Assembly: GCF_001864835.1 (NCBI RefSeq) | Contig: NZ_MJGI01000022.1 | Coordinates: 1 to 40,254, forward strand | DNA length: 40,254 bases | Direction of reading: 5' to 3' | From: Curtobacterium sp. MCBA15_001 | GTDB taxonomy: Bacteria > Actinomycetota > Actinomycetes > Actinomycetales > Microbacteriaceae | Part shown: positions 8,310 through 15,837 of the stretch, in pieces | Layout of the letters: each line of letters opens with the position of its first letter | How positions within the stretch are numbered: the stretch's first letter is position 1 | Translations under genes and position numbers: made by a program | The notes under the pieces: model-generated | Databases searched by the model: none | The model's input: the letters and a program-made list of their open reading frames with translations, nothing else | Told to the model about the DNA's origin: nothing

Positions 8310-9188
8310 ATGACGACGAGTGCCACCACCGGTCCGGTCCGCGTGTTCTGCGACGAACAGGCGGTGCTCGCCGAGAGCATCGTCTGGGACCCACAGCAGC
8401 AGGTGCTCCGCTGGACGGACATCACCCTCGGCACGCTCACGACGGCCGACGTCGACGGACGGGTCCTGGACGTCACGGCCTTCCCCCCGCCGCTCGCGTC
8501 GTTCCAACCCCGGGCGTCCGGCGGGTTCGTCCTCGCGCTCGAGGACTCCGTGGTCGTCACGGCCGGGGACGACGCCAGCGGGCGCACGACGATCGCACGG
8601 GTCGAGCACGCCCACGACGGCATCCGTTTCAACGAGGGCAAGTGCGACCCGTTCGGCCGGTTCCTGGTCGGCAGCATGGACCTGACCACCGGTGACCCGG
8701 ACGGCGCGCTGTACTCCGTCGAGCCGGACGGGACGACGCGGCTCGTCCGTGGCGGGTTCGGCACGACCAACGGCATCGAGTGGTCGGCGGTCGGCGACCT
8801 GATGTACGTCACCGACACCGCCACCTCGACGATCTACCGGGGGTCCTACGGTCCCGACGGGGAGCTCGGCGAACTGGAGCCGTTCGTCTCCGGCCAGGCG
8901 CACGACGGTCTGGTCCGCGACGACGAGGGCTGCTTCTGGACCGCGGTCTACGGCGGTGGACGGGTCGAGCGGTACGACGCATCGGGGTCGCACCTGGAGA
9001 CGGTCGACGTCCCCGCGCCGAACGTGACGTCGGTGGCCTTCGGCGGCGCGGACATGAGCACGCTGTTCATCGCCACCGCCCGCGAGAACGCCACCGAGGA
9101 GCAGCTCGAGCAGCACCCCCACGCCGGAGCGGTGTTCGCCGTCCCGACGCGGGTGCACGGCGTCCCTGCGAACACCTTCCGGGGCTGA
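8310..9188 (+). CDS. SMP-30/gluconolactonase family beta-propeller hydrolase
   Basis: A 292-residue cytoplasmic protein of the SMP-30/gluconolactonase/LRE family, which opens sugar lactones using one divalent metal. The expected metal and substrate residues are visible: Glu22 in LAESIVWD, Asn108 in RFNEGK, Asn154 in TTNGIEWS and Asp199 in AHDGLVRD. Length is normal. ATG 8310 is preceded by a TAGACC -10-like element at 6 nt, so the transcript may be leaderless. It is divergent from the phosphoesterase across a pentamer repeat. The physiological lactone is not predictable. Confidence 0.88.
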   Translation: MTTSATTGPVRVFCDEQAVLAESIVWDPQQQVLRWTDITLGTLTTADVDGRVLDVTAFPPPLASFQPRASGGFVLALEDSVVVTAGDDASGRTTIARVEHAHDGIRFNEGKCDPFGRFLVGSMDLTTGDPDGALYSVEPDGTTRLVRGGFGTTNGIEWSAVGDLMYVTDTATSTIYRGSYGPDGELGELEPFVSGQAHDGLVRDDEGCFWTAVYGGGRVERYDASGSHLETVDVPAPNVTSVAFGGADMSTLFIATARENATEEQLEQHPHAGAVFAVPTRVHGVPANTFRG

Positions 9189-9261
9189 CGGTCGCGTCCA
9201 CCCGTGGACGGGGGACACGGACGGTAGTCTGGGCGATCGCCCGACCCCCCGAGGAGACCCC

Positions 9262-10416
9262 GTGCCCGACCCGCAAGGAGACCCCGTGCACGAGCAGGAC
9301 CCGCGCCACGAGCCCCGCCCACGTCACGCTGACGCGCTCGACGCGGAGACCGCCGACGTCGTGGTCAAGGTCGACCGGGTCACGGTCGACAACACCTACG
9401 TCCGCGTGAGCTCGATCGGCGACGTCGGCGAGCGCTCGTTCCTGCTCGTCGCCGGCCTCGGCATCGCGTCGACGTACTACGAGCGGCTGGCGCCGAACCT
9501 CGAGGAGTTCGGCCCCGTCCGTGCGCTCGACCTGCCGGGCTTCGCTGGCGTGCCGCGGTTCAAGGGCGCGGTGTCGATCGAGCGCTACGCCGACGCGGTC
9601 GAGACGGTCATCGCCGAGCTCGGGCTGACGGACCCGGTGCTGGTGGGCCACTCGATGGGGACGCAGGTCGTGACCGAGCTCGCCGCCCGGCACCCCGAGT
9701 ACTCGCACGTGATCCTGATCAGCCCCGTCGTCGATGCGGCAGCCCGGACGATCAGTGAGTCCGCGGTCCGCTTCGTGCGTTCCGCCGTGCACGAACCCGC
9801 GGCGGTGCGGTGGCACGCGGTCACCGCCTACGCACTGTGCGGCTGGCACTGGTTCCGCAAGGTGCTGCCGAAGATGGTCGCCTTCCCGATCGAGCAGCGC
9901 GCCCCGCACGTCCAGGCCCGGGTGCTGATCGTGCGCGGCGAGCACGACACGATGGTCCCGCGGGACTGGGTGCGGCGACTGGCGCGGGTGTTCCCGTACG
10001 CGGTGCTGCGCGAGGTCGTCGACGGCGCCCACTCGGTGATGCACGCCCAGGCGGACGCGGTCGCCCGGCTCGCGGTCGCGCACGTCCGCGACGAACTGCC
10101 GGACCGGGGCGTCGCGTCGATGCAGCGTGTGCGGGACGACTCGACCGCCACTGACCTGTCCCGACTCAGCCCCGGCGATGCCTGGCTGGTCGTCCGGGCC
10201 CGCTTCAAGGAGCTGTTCGGGATGGCGAAGGGCGACGACGAGGTGCTCGAGGCCGGCAAGTCCGCCCACGCACTCGCGATGGCCGACGACGCGGACGCGC
10301 CCGTGCCGGAGTCGGTCCGCCACGAGATCGTCGAGGCGGTCGCGCCGGAACTCGACCACGCCGATGTGGAGCCCACAGAGCCCCGTGACCCACGGGGACC
10401 GGCCGGCCGACGCTGA
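9262..10416 (+). CDS. Alpha/beta hydrolase
   Basis: A 384-residue alpha/beta-hydrolase fold protein. The nucleophile elbow VGHSMG places Ser131, RGEHD gives Asp229, and DGAHSVMH gives His257, a complete triad. The C-terminal ~110 residues (from about 275) extend past the fold and are charged. A TAGTCT -10-like box lies near 9225. Two in-frame GTG starts, 9262 and 9286, are each preceded by the same GGAGACCCC ribosome-binding segment, so the 8-residue difference cannot be decided. Esterase, lipase or lactonase activity is possible. No signal peptide is seen. It converges on a ferredoxin reductase gene across a long hairpin. Confidence 0.85.
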   Translation: MPDPQGDPVHEQDPRHEPRPRHADALDAETADVVVKVDRVTVDNTYVRVSSIGDVGERSFLLVAGLGIASTYYERLAPNLEEFGPVRALDLPGFAGVPRFKGAVSIERYADAVETVIAELGLTDPVLVGHSMGTQVVTELAARHPEYSHVILISPVVDAAARTISESAVRFVRSAVHEPAAVRWHAVTAYALCGWHWFRKVLPKMVAFPIEQRAPHVQARVLIVRGEHDTMVPRDWVRRLARVFPYAVLREVVDGAHSVMHAQADAVARLAVAHVRDELPDRGVASMQRVRDDSTATDLSRLSPGDAWLVVRARFKELFGMAKGDDEVLEAGKSAHALAMADDADAPVPESVRHEIVEAVAPELDHADVEPTEPRDPRGPAGRR

Positions 10417-10421
10417 CCAGA

Positions 10422-10481
10422 GCAATCGACGGGAGGCCCGTCACCGGTCTCGGGACCGGTGACGGGCCTCCCGTCGGTTGC
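10422..10481. terminator. Very long bidirectional terminator hairpin
   Basis: Near-perfect stem of about 27 bp (10422-10448 with 10455-10481, one G-U pair) around a 6-nt loop. It contains the GACGGGAGGCCCGT arm shared with other terminators here. It sits between convergent stops at 10416 and 10505. Confidence 0.85.
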
Positions 10482-10504
10482 GCCCAGGGCGCGGTGACCG
10501 CTGG

Positions 10505-11698
10505 TCAGGCCGTGATGCGGCCCGGCAGCATGTCGGGCGTCAGCGAGTGCGCCTCGGCGAGCACCTTGCGGGCCTCGTCCGTCCTGTCCCACACGTTCCA
10601 CAGCAGCACGCCGCGGACCGTGTCGTCGTCGTCCAGGTAGTAGACGACGCCGGTGACGGTCGGCTCCTGCCAGTCCTCGACGGTGCGCAACTCCGTGGAG
10701 ACCTGTCCGACGGCCTCGTACCCCAGGTCGAACACGTCGGAGTAGTACATCGGCGTGTGGTCGTAGGTCTCGTCCGCGTCGGCCAGGTTGCGCCCGGCCT
10801 GTCGTCCCTGCTGCTGCGCGTTGTCGACGTGCTCGACGCGGCGCGTGCCGAGGATCCGGTCCGGGTACTCCGCGACGTCGCCGGCGGCGAACACCGACGG
10901 GTCGTCGGTCACCAGCGTCGAGGACACCACGATGCCGTCGCGCACCTGCAGGCCGGCGGACTCGGCCAGGTCCGTCGCGGGCTCGATGCCGAGGCCGGCG
11001 ACGACCGCGTCGGCCTCGATGACGGAGCCGTCGTCGAGCGTCAGCTGCACGCCGGAGCCGGTGTCGGTCCCCGTCGTGACGCGACGCCCGGTGCGGAGCT
11101 CCACCCCGTGGTCGACGAACCGCTGCTGGAAGGCGGCGGCGAGGTCGGCGGGGAACATGCTGCCGCCGACGGTGTCGTCCGGGGTGACGAACGTGACGCG
11201 TGCGCCGTTCTGCACGACACCCGACGCGATCTCCGTGCCGATGTACCCGCCACCGACCACCACCACGTGCGCCCCGGCGTCCGCCAGGGTCCGTAGCCGG
11301 CGGTAGTCGTCCGCGCTGCGGTAGCTGAGCACCCGGTCGGACGGCTGCAGGTCGGGCAACCCACGCGGACGACCACCGGTGGCGATGAGCAGGCGCTCGT
11401 AGCCGAAGGTGCCGCCGTCGGAGGTCGTGACGGACTTGCCGTCGCGGTCGATCGCCGTCACCACGGTCCCGAGCACGAACTCCGCGCCGGTCTCCTCGGT
11501 GTGCAGGTCGACCTTCTCGTCCCAGCTGAAGTCCGGGTCGGTCCAGAGCTTCTTGGACAGGGCCGGACGGGCGTAGGGACGGTCGGTCTCCTCACTGATG
11601 ATCCCGATGGAGCCGGACTCGTCGAGTTCGCGGATCCCGCGGGCGGCCGCGTCGGCGACCATCCCGCCGCCGACGATGAGGTAGCGGTAGTCGGTCAT
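10505..11698 (-). CDS. FAD/NAD(P)-dependent ferredoxin reductase-type oxidoreductase
   Basis: A 397-residue flavoprotein of the ferredoxin/rubredoxin reductase family. It has an N-terminal FAD-binding Rossmann motif (VGGGMVADAAARG, from residue 8), a central NAD(P) motif (VVVGGGYIGTEIAS) and the second FAD contact (VFAAGDVAEYP). A C-terminal reductase domain follows. It should pass electrons from NAD(P)H to a small iron-sulfur protein or redox partner, none of which is adjacent. The start ATG 11698 lies 16 bp after the dps stop, so both are probably one operon. The longer frame to 12034 overlaps dps and is not coding. Confidence 0.88.
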   Translation of the reverse strand: MTDYRYLIVGGGMVADAAARGIRELDESGSIGIISEETDRPYARPALSKKLWTDPDFSWDEKVDLHTEETGAEFVLGTVVTAIDRDGKSVTTSDGGTFGYERLLIATGGRPRGLPDLQPSDRVLSYRSADDYRRLRTLADAGAHVVVVGGGYIGTEIASGVVQNGARVTFVTPDDTVGGSMFPADLAAAFQQRFVDHGVELRTGRRVTTGTDTGSGVQLTLDDGSVIEADAVVAGLGIEPATDLAESAGLQVRDGIVVSSTLVTDDPSVFAAGDVAEYPDRILGTRRVEHVDNAQQQGRQAGRNLADADETYDHTPMYYSDVFDLGYEAVGQVSTELRTVEDWQEPTVTGVVYYLDDDDTVRGVLLWNVWDRTDEARKVLAEAHSLTPDMLPGRITA

Positions 11699-11714
11699 GT
11701 CGTCGTGGCCGGCC

Positions 11715-12221
11715 CTACGCGTGGGCCGAGGCCTCGGCGGTCGACGGCGACACCGCTGCCGCGAGCGGGGTGCTCGGTGCGCGGTTCTCGGCGGAGACCA
11801 TCCATGCGAGCTGCTCGAGGCGCTCGATGAAGCCGTGGAGCAGGTCCGCGGTCGTCGGGTCTTCCTCGTCGACCTCGTCGTGCACGTCGCGCATGGTGCC
11901 GGTCGCCTGGTACAGCCGCAGCGTGATCTGGTCGATCGCGTCGTGCGTGGTGATCTCGCCCTCGGGGAACTGGTCGAGGTGGCTCTGCGCGGCGACGGTC
12001 GACGAGCGGCCGTCCGGCACGGCGTAGAGCGCACGCATGCGCTCCGCGGTGTCGTCGGCGAACTCGCGCGCGGCGTCGACGATCTCGTCGAGCTGCAGGT
12101 GCAGGTCGCGGAAGTTCGTGCCGAGGATGTTCCAGTGCGCCTGCTTGCCCTGGACGTGGAGGTCGATGAGGTCCACGAGGACCGCCTGGAGGTTCTTGGC
12201 CATCTTGTCCGAAGCGTGCAT
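11715..12221 (-). CDS. dps: Dps family DNA-binding ferritin-like protein
   Basis: A 168-residue Dps/ferritin-like four-helix protein. The helix-one signature GKQAHWNILGTNFRDLH (25-41) holds His29 and His41, and helix two has an acidic ferroxidase pattern (DDTAERM, about 56-62). Dps dodecamers oxidise and store iron and protect DNA under oxidative stress or starvation. A clear ribosome-binding site (AAGGAGT) precedes ATG 12221. The C-terminal tail is Ala/Ser/Thr-rich. Linkage to the downstream reductase fits iron release or redox homeostasis, but this is inference. Confidence 0.92.
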   Translation of the reverse strand: MHASDKMAKNLQAVLVDLIDLHVQGKQAHWNILGTNFRDLHLQLDEIVDAAREFADDTAERMRALYAVPDGRSSTVAAQSHLDQFPEGEITTHDAIDQITLRLYQATGTMRDVHDEVDEEDPTTADLLHGFIERLEQLAWMVSAENRAPSTPLAAAVSPSTAEASAHA

Positions 12222-12319
12222 GATGACTCCTTTCGCGTCGGTGACGGTTCCCGGTCTACCCGGTGCCCCCGACCGCCCTCACAGTGCGCGGTGAGGGAGC
12301 GTCCCCCGACGCCCGGGTG

Positions 12320-12829
12320 TCAGTGCGACGCGGGGTCGACCTGGTCGACGGCGCCGCGCATGTGCTCGAGGAAGCGAGCGACGGTGCGGGCCTCGTCGGC
12401 GTCGAGTCCCTCGGCGATGGACATCATGCGCCGGTGCATCACGCCGAGGGTCTGACGGACCTCGTCGTCGGTCTCCAACGTCGGGGTGATGACGAGGGCA
12501 CGGCGGTCGGTCGGGTGCGGTTCGCGCCGGACGTGGTTGCTCTTGACCAGGCGGTCGATGAGGATCGTCGTCGACGCCGAGCTGATCTTGAGGTAGGCGG
12601 CGAGGTCCTTCGGGCTGACCATGCGACCGGAGCGCTGCGCCTGCAGCAGGTAGCGCACGGCGAGCAGGTCGGTCTCGCCCATGCCCATCGAGTCGCGGGT
12701 GCGTCGGCGCATAGCGGTCTCGGCGGCCCGGTAGCGTCGGAGCGCGTTCAGGACGGCGACACCGCGCTGGGTGGCGTCGTCATCGGGGAACCAGTACCCG
12801 GACGCTTCGGTGATCTCCGTCGTGGACAT
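12320..12829 (-). CDS. MarR family transcriptional regulator
   Basis: A 169-residue winged-helix regulator. The DNA-binding region spans about 55-125, with a recognition helix around LKISSASTTILIDRLVKSNHV and a basic wing (REPHPTDRRALVITPT). MarR proteins are dimeric repressors that often answer to phenols, quinones or oxidants. ATG 12829 is 7 nt after a -10-like TACGCT (12842-12837), implying a leaderless transcript, and a GTAACC-N5-GGTTAC palindrome overlaps this box. Neighbours (Dps, reductase, FMN reductase) fit a redox-stress regulon. Confidence 0.9.
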   Translation of the reverse strand: MSTTEITEASGYWFPDDDATQRGVAVLNALRRYRAAETAMRRRTRDSMGMGETDLLAVRYLLQAQRSGRMVSPKDLAAYLKISSASTTILIDRLVKSNHVRREPHPTDRRALVITPTLETDDEVRQTLGVMHRRMMSIAEGLDADEARTVARFLEHMRGAVDQVDPASH

Positions 12830-12836
12830 GCCCGGT

Positions 12837-12856
12837 AGCGTAACCCGTCTGGTTAC
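12837..12856 (-). promoter_or_regulatory. MarR promoter and candidate autoregulatory operator
   Basis: The leftward -10 TACGCT (12842-12837) overlaps a perfect inverted repeat GTAACC (12840-12845), CGTCT spacer, GGTTAC (12851-12856). Binding of the MarR dimer here would block its own transcription. Confidence 0.5.
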
Positions 12857-12895
12857 CAGGCGGTCTAGCGACCGTCGTGTCTGTGAGCAGACGCC

Positions 12896-12947
12896 CAGAC
12901 GGACGGGAGGCCCGTGGCGGTGTCGCCACGGGCCTCCCGTCCGTCTG
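12896..12947. terminator. Perfect 24-bp terminator hairpin
   Basis: Arms 12896-12919 and 12924-12947 pair without mismatch around a 4-nt GTGT loop. It lies downstream of the leftward FMN reductase gene and upstream of the MarR promoter, so it insulates the two. The arm includes GGACGGGAGGCCCGT. Confidence 0.85.
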
Positions 12948-12978
12948 CTGGTCGCGCTGCGACCGCGTCGGTGTCGCG

Positions 12979-13536
12979 CTACGCGGCGACGCGCTCCGCT
13001 GCTGCGGTGGCGATCGCGTCGAGCGTCTGCTGGAGCTGCTCGGTGACCTCGGCGTCCTCGCGCGGGTGCGTCTCGGCGAACCGGACGACCGACTGCGGGA
13101 TGGCGACCTTGACGTCCTCGAGCACCTTCGCGCCGGCGATGCCGGCGGCCTTGCGGGCGTCGTCGTGTGCCCAGACGCCGCCGTACTGGCCGAACGCCGA
13201 GCCGATCACGGCGAGCGGCTTGCCGGAGATGGGGGAAGCGCCGAACGGACGCGATGCCCAGTCGAGCGCGTTCTTCAGCACAGCCGGGATCGTGCCGTTG
13301 TACTCCGGCGTGATGACGAGGATGCCGTCCGCGTCGGCGACGGCCCGGCGGAACGCCACGGCGGCCTCGGGCGGGGTGTCGCCGTCGATGTCCTCGTTGT
13401 AGAAGGGCAGGTCGACGATCCCGTCGTACACGGACAGGTCGATGCCGTCGGGGGCGTGGTCGGTCGCCGCTTCGGCGAGCTGGCGGTTGATGGAGCCGGC
13501 GCGGAGGCTGCCGACGAGCACGAGGACGTTCGTCAT
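12979..13536 (-). CDS. NADPH-dependent FMN reductase (azo/quinone reductase-like)
   Basis: A 185-residue flavodoxin-like protein of the NADPH-dependent FMN reductase family. The phosphate-binding loop is VGSLRAGSINRQLA (8-21), and the flavin contact motif TPEYNGTIPAVLKNALDW follows. Such enzymes reduce FMN, quinones, azo compounds or chromate. ATG 13536 has a good ribosome-binding site (AAAGGGT). The nearby MarR gene and a shared TGGTTAC motif upstream hint at co-regulation. Substrate is not determinable. Confidence 0.9.
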   Translation of the reverse strand: MTNVLVLVGSLRAGSINRQLAEAATDHAPDGIDLSVYDGIVDLPFYNEDIDGDTPPEAAVAFRRAVADADGILVITPEYNGTIPAVLKNALDWASRPFGASPISGKPLAVIGSAFGQYGGVWAHDDARKAAGIAGAKVLEDVKVAIPQSVVRFAETHPREDAEVTEQLQQTLDAIATAAAERVAA

Positions 13537-13597
13537 GGGTGACCCTTTCGTTGCGGTGGTCCGTCTGCCAACGGAACGGTGACGTCTGTCAGCCGAA

Positions 13598-13615
13598 TGG
13601 TTACAGGAACAACCA
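13598..13615. promoter_or_regulatory. Candidate second MarR-type operator
   Basis: TGGTT (13598-13602) and AACCA (13611-13615) form an inverted repeat with an 8-nt spacer. Its left part, TGGTTAC followed by AGG, resembles the operator right arm at the MarR promoter (TGGTTACCAGG). It lies between the divergent FMN reductase and GH13 genes. Confidence 0.3.
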
Positions 13616-13687
13616 ATGCGTTCGCAGAGAACGGCATTCCCCGGCGTGGTGGGGACCGGCGTGTCGGCGATGGGTACGCTCGGCGGG

Positions 13688-15346
13688 GTGAGCCTCCGGA
13701 CGCCCGTCAGCACGCCCAGCACCTCCGACCCGAACTGGTGGCGGCAGGCCGTCGTCTACCAGGTGTACCCGCGGAGCTTCGCGGACACGAACGCCGACGG
13801 CCTGGGCGACGTCGTCGGGATCACGAGCCGCGTCCCGTACCTGGCGTCGCTCGGGGTGGACGCGATCTGGCTCTCCCCGTTCTTCCCCTCGCCGCTCGCC
13901 GACGGTGGCTACGACGTCGCGGACTACCGCGACGTCGACCCGCGGCTCGGCACGCTCGACGACCTCGACGAACTGCTCCGCACGGCCCACGCGCACGACA
14001 TCCGGGTGATCGTCGACGTCGTGCCGAACCACACCTCGGACCAGCACGCCTGGTTCCGGGCCGCCCTGGCCGCCGGGCCCGGGTCGCCGGAGCGAGCACG
14101 GTACGTCTTCCGGTCGGGCTCCGGAGCGGACGGGTCGCTGCCGCCGAGCGACTGGGTGTCGAACTTCGGCGGCTCGGCCTGGACCCGAGTGCCCGACGGG
14201 CAGTGGTACCTGCACCTGTTCGCGCCGGAGCAGCCCGACCTCGACTGGACGAACGAGTCAGTACGCCAGGACTTCGAGCACACGCTGCGGTTCTGGTCGG
14301 ACCGCGGGGTGGACGGCTTCCGTGTCGACGTCGCGCACGGGCTGGCGAAGGACCTCTCCGTGCCGTACCGCCCGTCGAACGAGCACGAGCTGCCCCTCGA
14401 CGGCTCCGACCCGCTGTACGACCGTGACGAGGTCCACGGGATCTTCCGGACCTGGCGCGACGTGCTCGACGAGTACGACCCGCCCCGTGCCGCGATCGCC
14501 GAGGCCTGGGCCCCGGCTCCCCGCCGCGTGCTGTACGCGCGGCCGGACGAGCTCGGGCAGGCGTTCAACTTCGACCTGCTCGAGGCCCCGTTCGACGCCG
14601 CGGCGTTCCACGACCTCATCGAGCAGAACCTGGCCATGGCGGCGCAGTCCGGGGCATCGAGCACGTGGGTGCTCTCCAACCACGACGTCGTCCGGCACGC
14701 CACCCGCTACGGCCTGCCGCTCGGGACCGACACCGACGCCTGGCTGATGACCGACGGCACGTCGCCCGTGCTCGACCGCGCGCTCGGGCTCCGTCGTGCC
14801 CGGGCCGCGACGATGCTGCTGCTCGCCCTGCCCGGGTCCACGTACGTCTACCAGGGTGAGGAACTCGGGCTGCACGAGGCCGCTGCGATCCCGCGCGAAC
14901 AGCTGCAGGACCCGAAGTGGCTGCGCTCCGGGCACACCGTCAAGGGTCGGGACGGGTGCCGCGTGCCGATCCCGTGGGCCACCTCGGGGCCGTCGTTCGG
15001 GTTCGGCGACGCCCGGCCGTTCCTGCCGCAGCCGGTGGACTTCGGCGCCGAGTCCGTCGCAGCCCAGGACGGTGACGCCGACTCGACGCTGTCGCTCTAC
15101 CGGGCGGCGCTCGCCACCCGTCGGCACCTGCAGCAGGGGGAGTCCCTGACCTGGCTCGACGCTCCCGCCGGTGTGGTCGCGTTCGCGCGACACGACGGGT
15201 GGCGGTCGGTGACGAACTTCGGCGACGCTCCGGTCCCGCTGCCCGCGGGCACGGTGCTGCTGGCGTCCGGGCCGCTGGGCGTTGCTGAGCTGCCGGGCGC
15301 GACCACGGTCTGGCTGGGGCCCGCCGGGTCTTCCTCCACCGAATAG
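13688..15346 (+). CDS. GH13 alpha-glucosidase (oligo-1,6-glucosidase type)
   Basis: A 552-residue alpha-amylase family enzyme starting with the typical NWWRQAVVYQVYPRSF. The four conserved regions are present: DVVPNH (110-115), GFRVDVAH with nucleophile Asp214, IAEAW with acid/base Glu272, and LSNHD with Asp333. The QPDLDW segment (182-187) is typical of alpha-glucosidases. It should release glucose from oligosaccharides in the cytoplasm and may complement the GH15 enzyme. GTG 13688 follows a -10-like TACGCT by 7 nt (leaderless pattern). ATG 13670 and ATG 13616 are in-frame alternatives; the extra residues are not conserved-looking. Confidence 0.9.
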   Translation: MSLRTPVSTPSTSDPNWWRQAVVYQVYPRSFADTNADGLGDVVGITSRVPYLASLGVDAIWLSPFFPSPLADGGYDVADYRDVDPRLGTLDDLDELLRTAHAHDIRVIVDVVPNHTSDQHAWFRAALAAGPGSPERARYVFRSGSGADGSLPPSDWVSNFGGSAWTRVPDGQWYLHLFAPEQPDLDWTNESVRQDFEHTLRFWSDRGVDGFRVDVAHGLAKDLSVPYRPSNEHELPLDGSDPLYDRDEVHGIFRTWRDVLDEYDPPRAAIAEAWAPAPRRVLYARPDELGQAFNFDLLEAPFDAAAFHDLIEQNLAMAAQSGASSTWVLSNHDVVRHATRYGLPLGTDTDAWLMTDGTSPVLDRALGLRRARAATMLLLALPGSTYVYQGEELGLHEAAAIPREQLQDPKWLRSGHTVKGRDGCRVPIPWATSGPSFGFGDARPFLPQPVDFGAESVAAQDGDADSTLSLYRAALATRRHLQQGESLTWLDAPAGVVAFARHDGWRSVTNFGDAPVPLPAGTVLLASGPLGVAELPGATTVWLGPAGSSSTE

Positions 15347-15784
15347 GGTTCAGGCGCGTTCGTCCACAGATGTCCCGGGGCCGGGCCGGCCGGGGTGTCC
15401 TGCTCGCGACGATCGGTGCATGAAGCAACCACACACTGCTCGTCCACCCGTCGTTGCCCGCCGCGATCGCGCTCGCCGCGACGCGGCTGATCGCCCGGCT
15501 GCGCCCTCCCGCGCGGTGCGTCGCCGCGCCGCTGTCCTCGTGGCGCTCGGTGCGCTCGCCGTCGCCGCGCTGCCGACCGCACTCGCTCCACCGCCTGGCG
15601 CGTCCGCCGCCGACCTCGCGTTCCCGTACGAGCAGGACTTCAGCACGGCCGGCGGGGGTGTGCTGAACGGGGACGCCGAGATCGTCGACGGGCGCCTGCG
15701 CCTGACCGACGCGGTGGAGAGCCAGGTGGGATCGTGGTCGACGACCGACACGTTCCCGTCGACGGCCGGTCTCGAGATCGCGTT

Positions 15785-15797
15785 CGACTACGCGATG
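15785..15797 (+). other. attL core
   Basis: CGACTACGCGATG-type core, matching the attR copy at 29906-29918 in 12 of 13 positions (one C/T difference before TACGCGATG). It lies inside the lectin codons and 40 bp from the integrase stop. Confidence 0.7.
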
Positions 15798-15837
15798 CAG
15801 TCTGACAAGTCCCGAGAAGGCGCGGATCTGCGGCAGT

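Noticed and set aside
6405..9218. A 937-codon minus-strand frame covering the phosphoesterase and the SMP-30 gene
   Set aside because: Only the part from 8117 is protein-like and begins with a Tat signal; the rest is the antisense of an intact SMP-30 gene.
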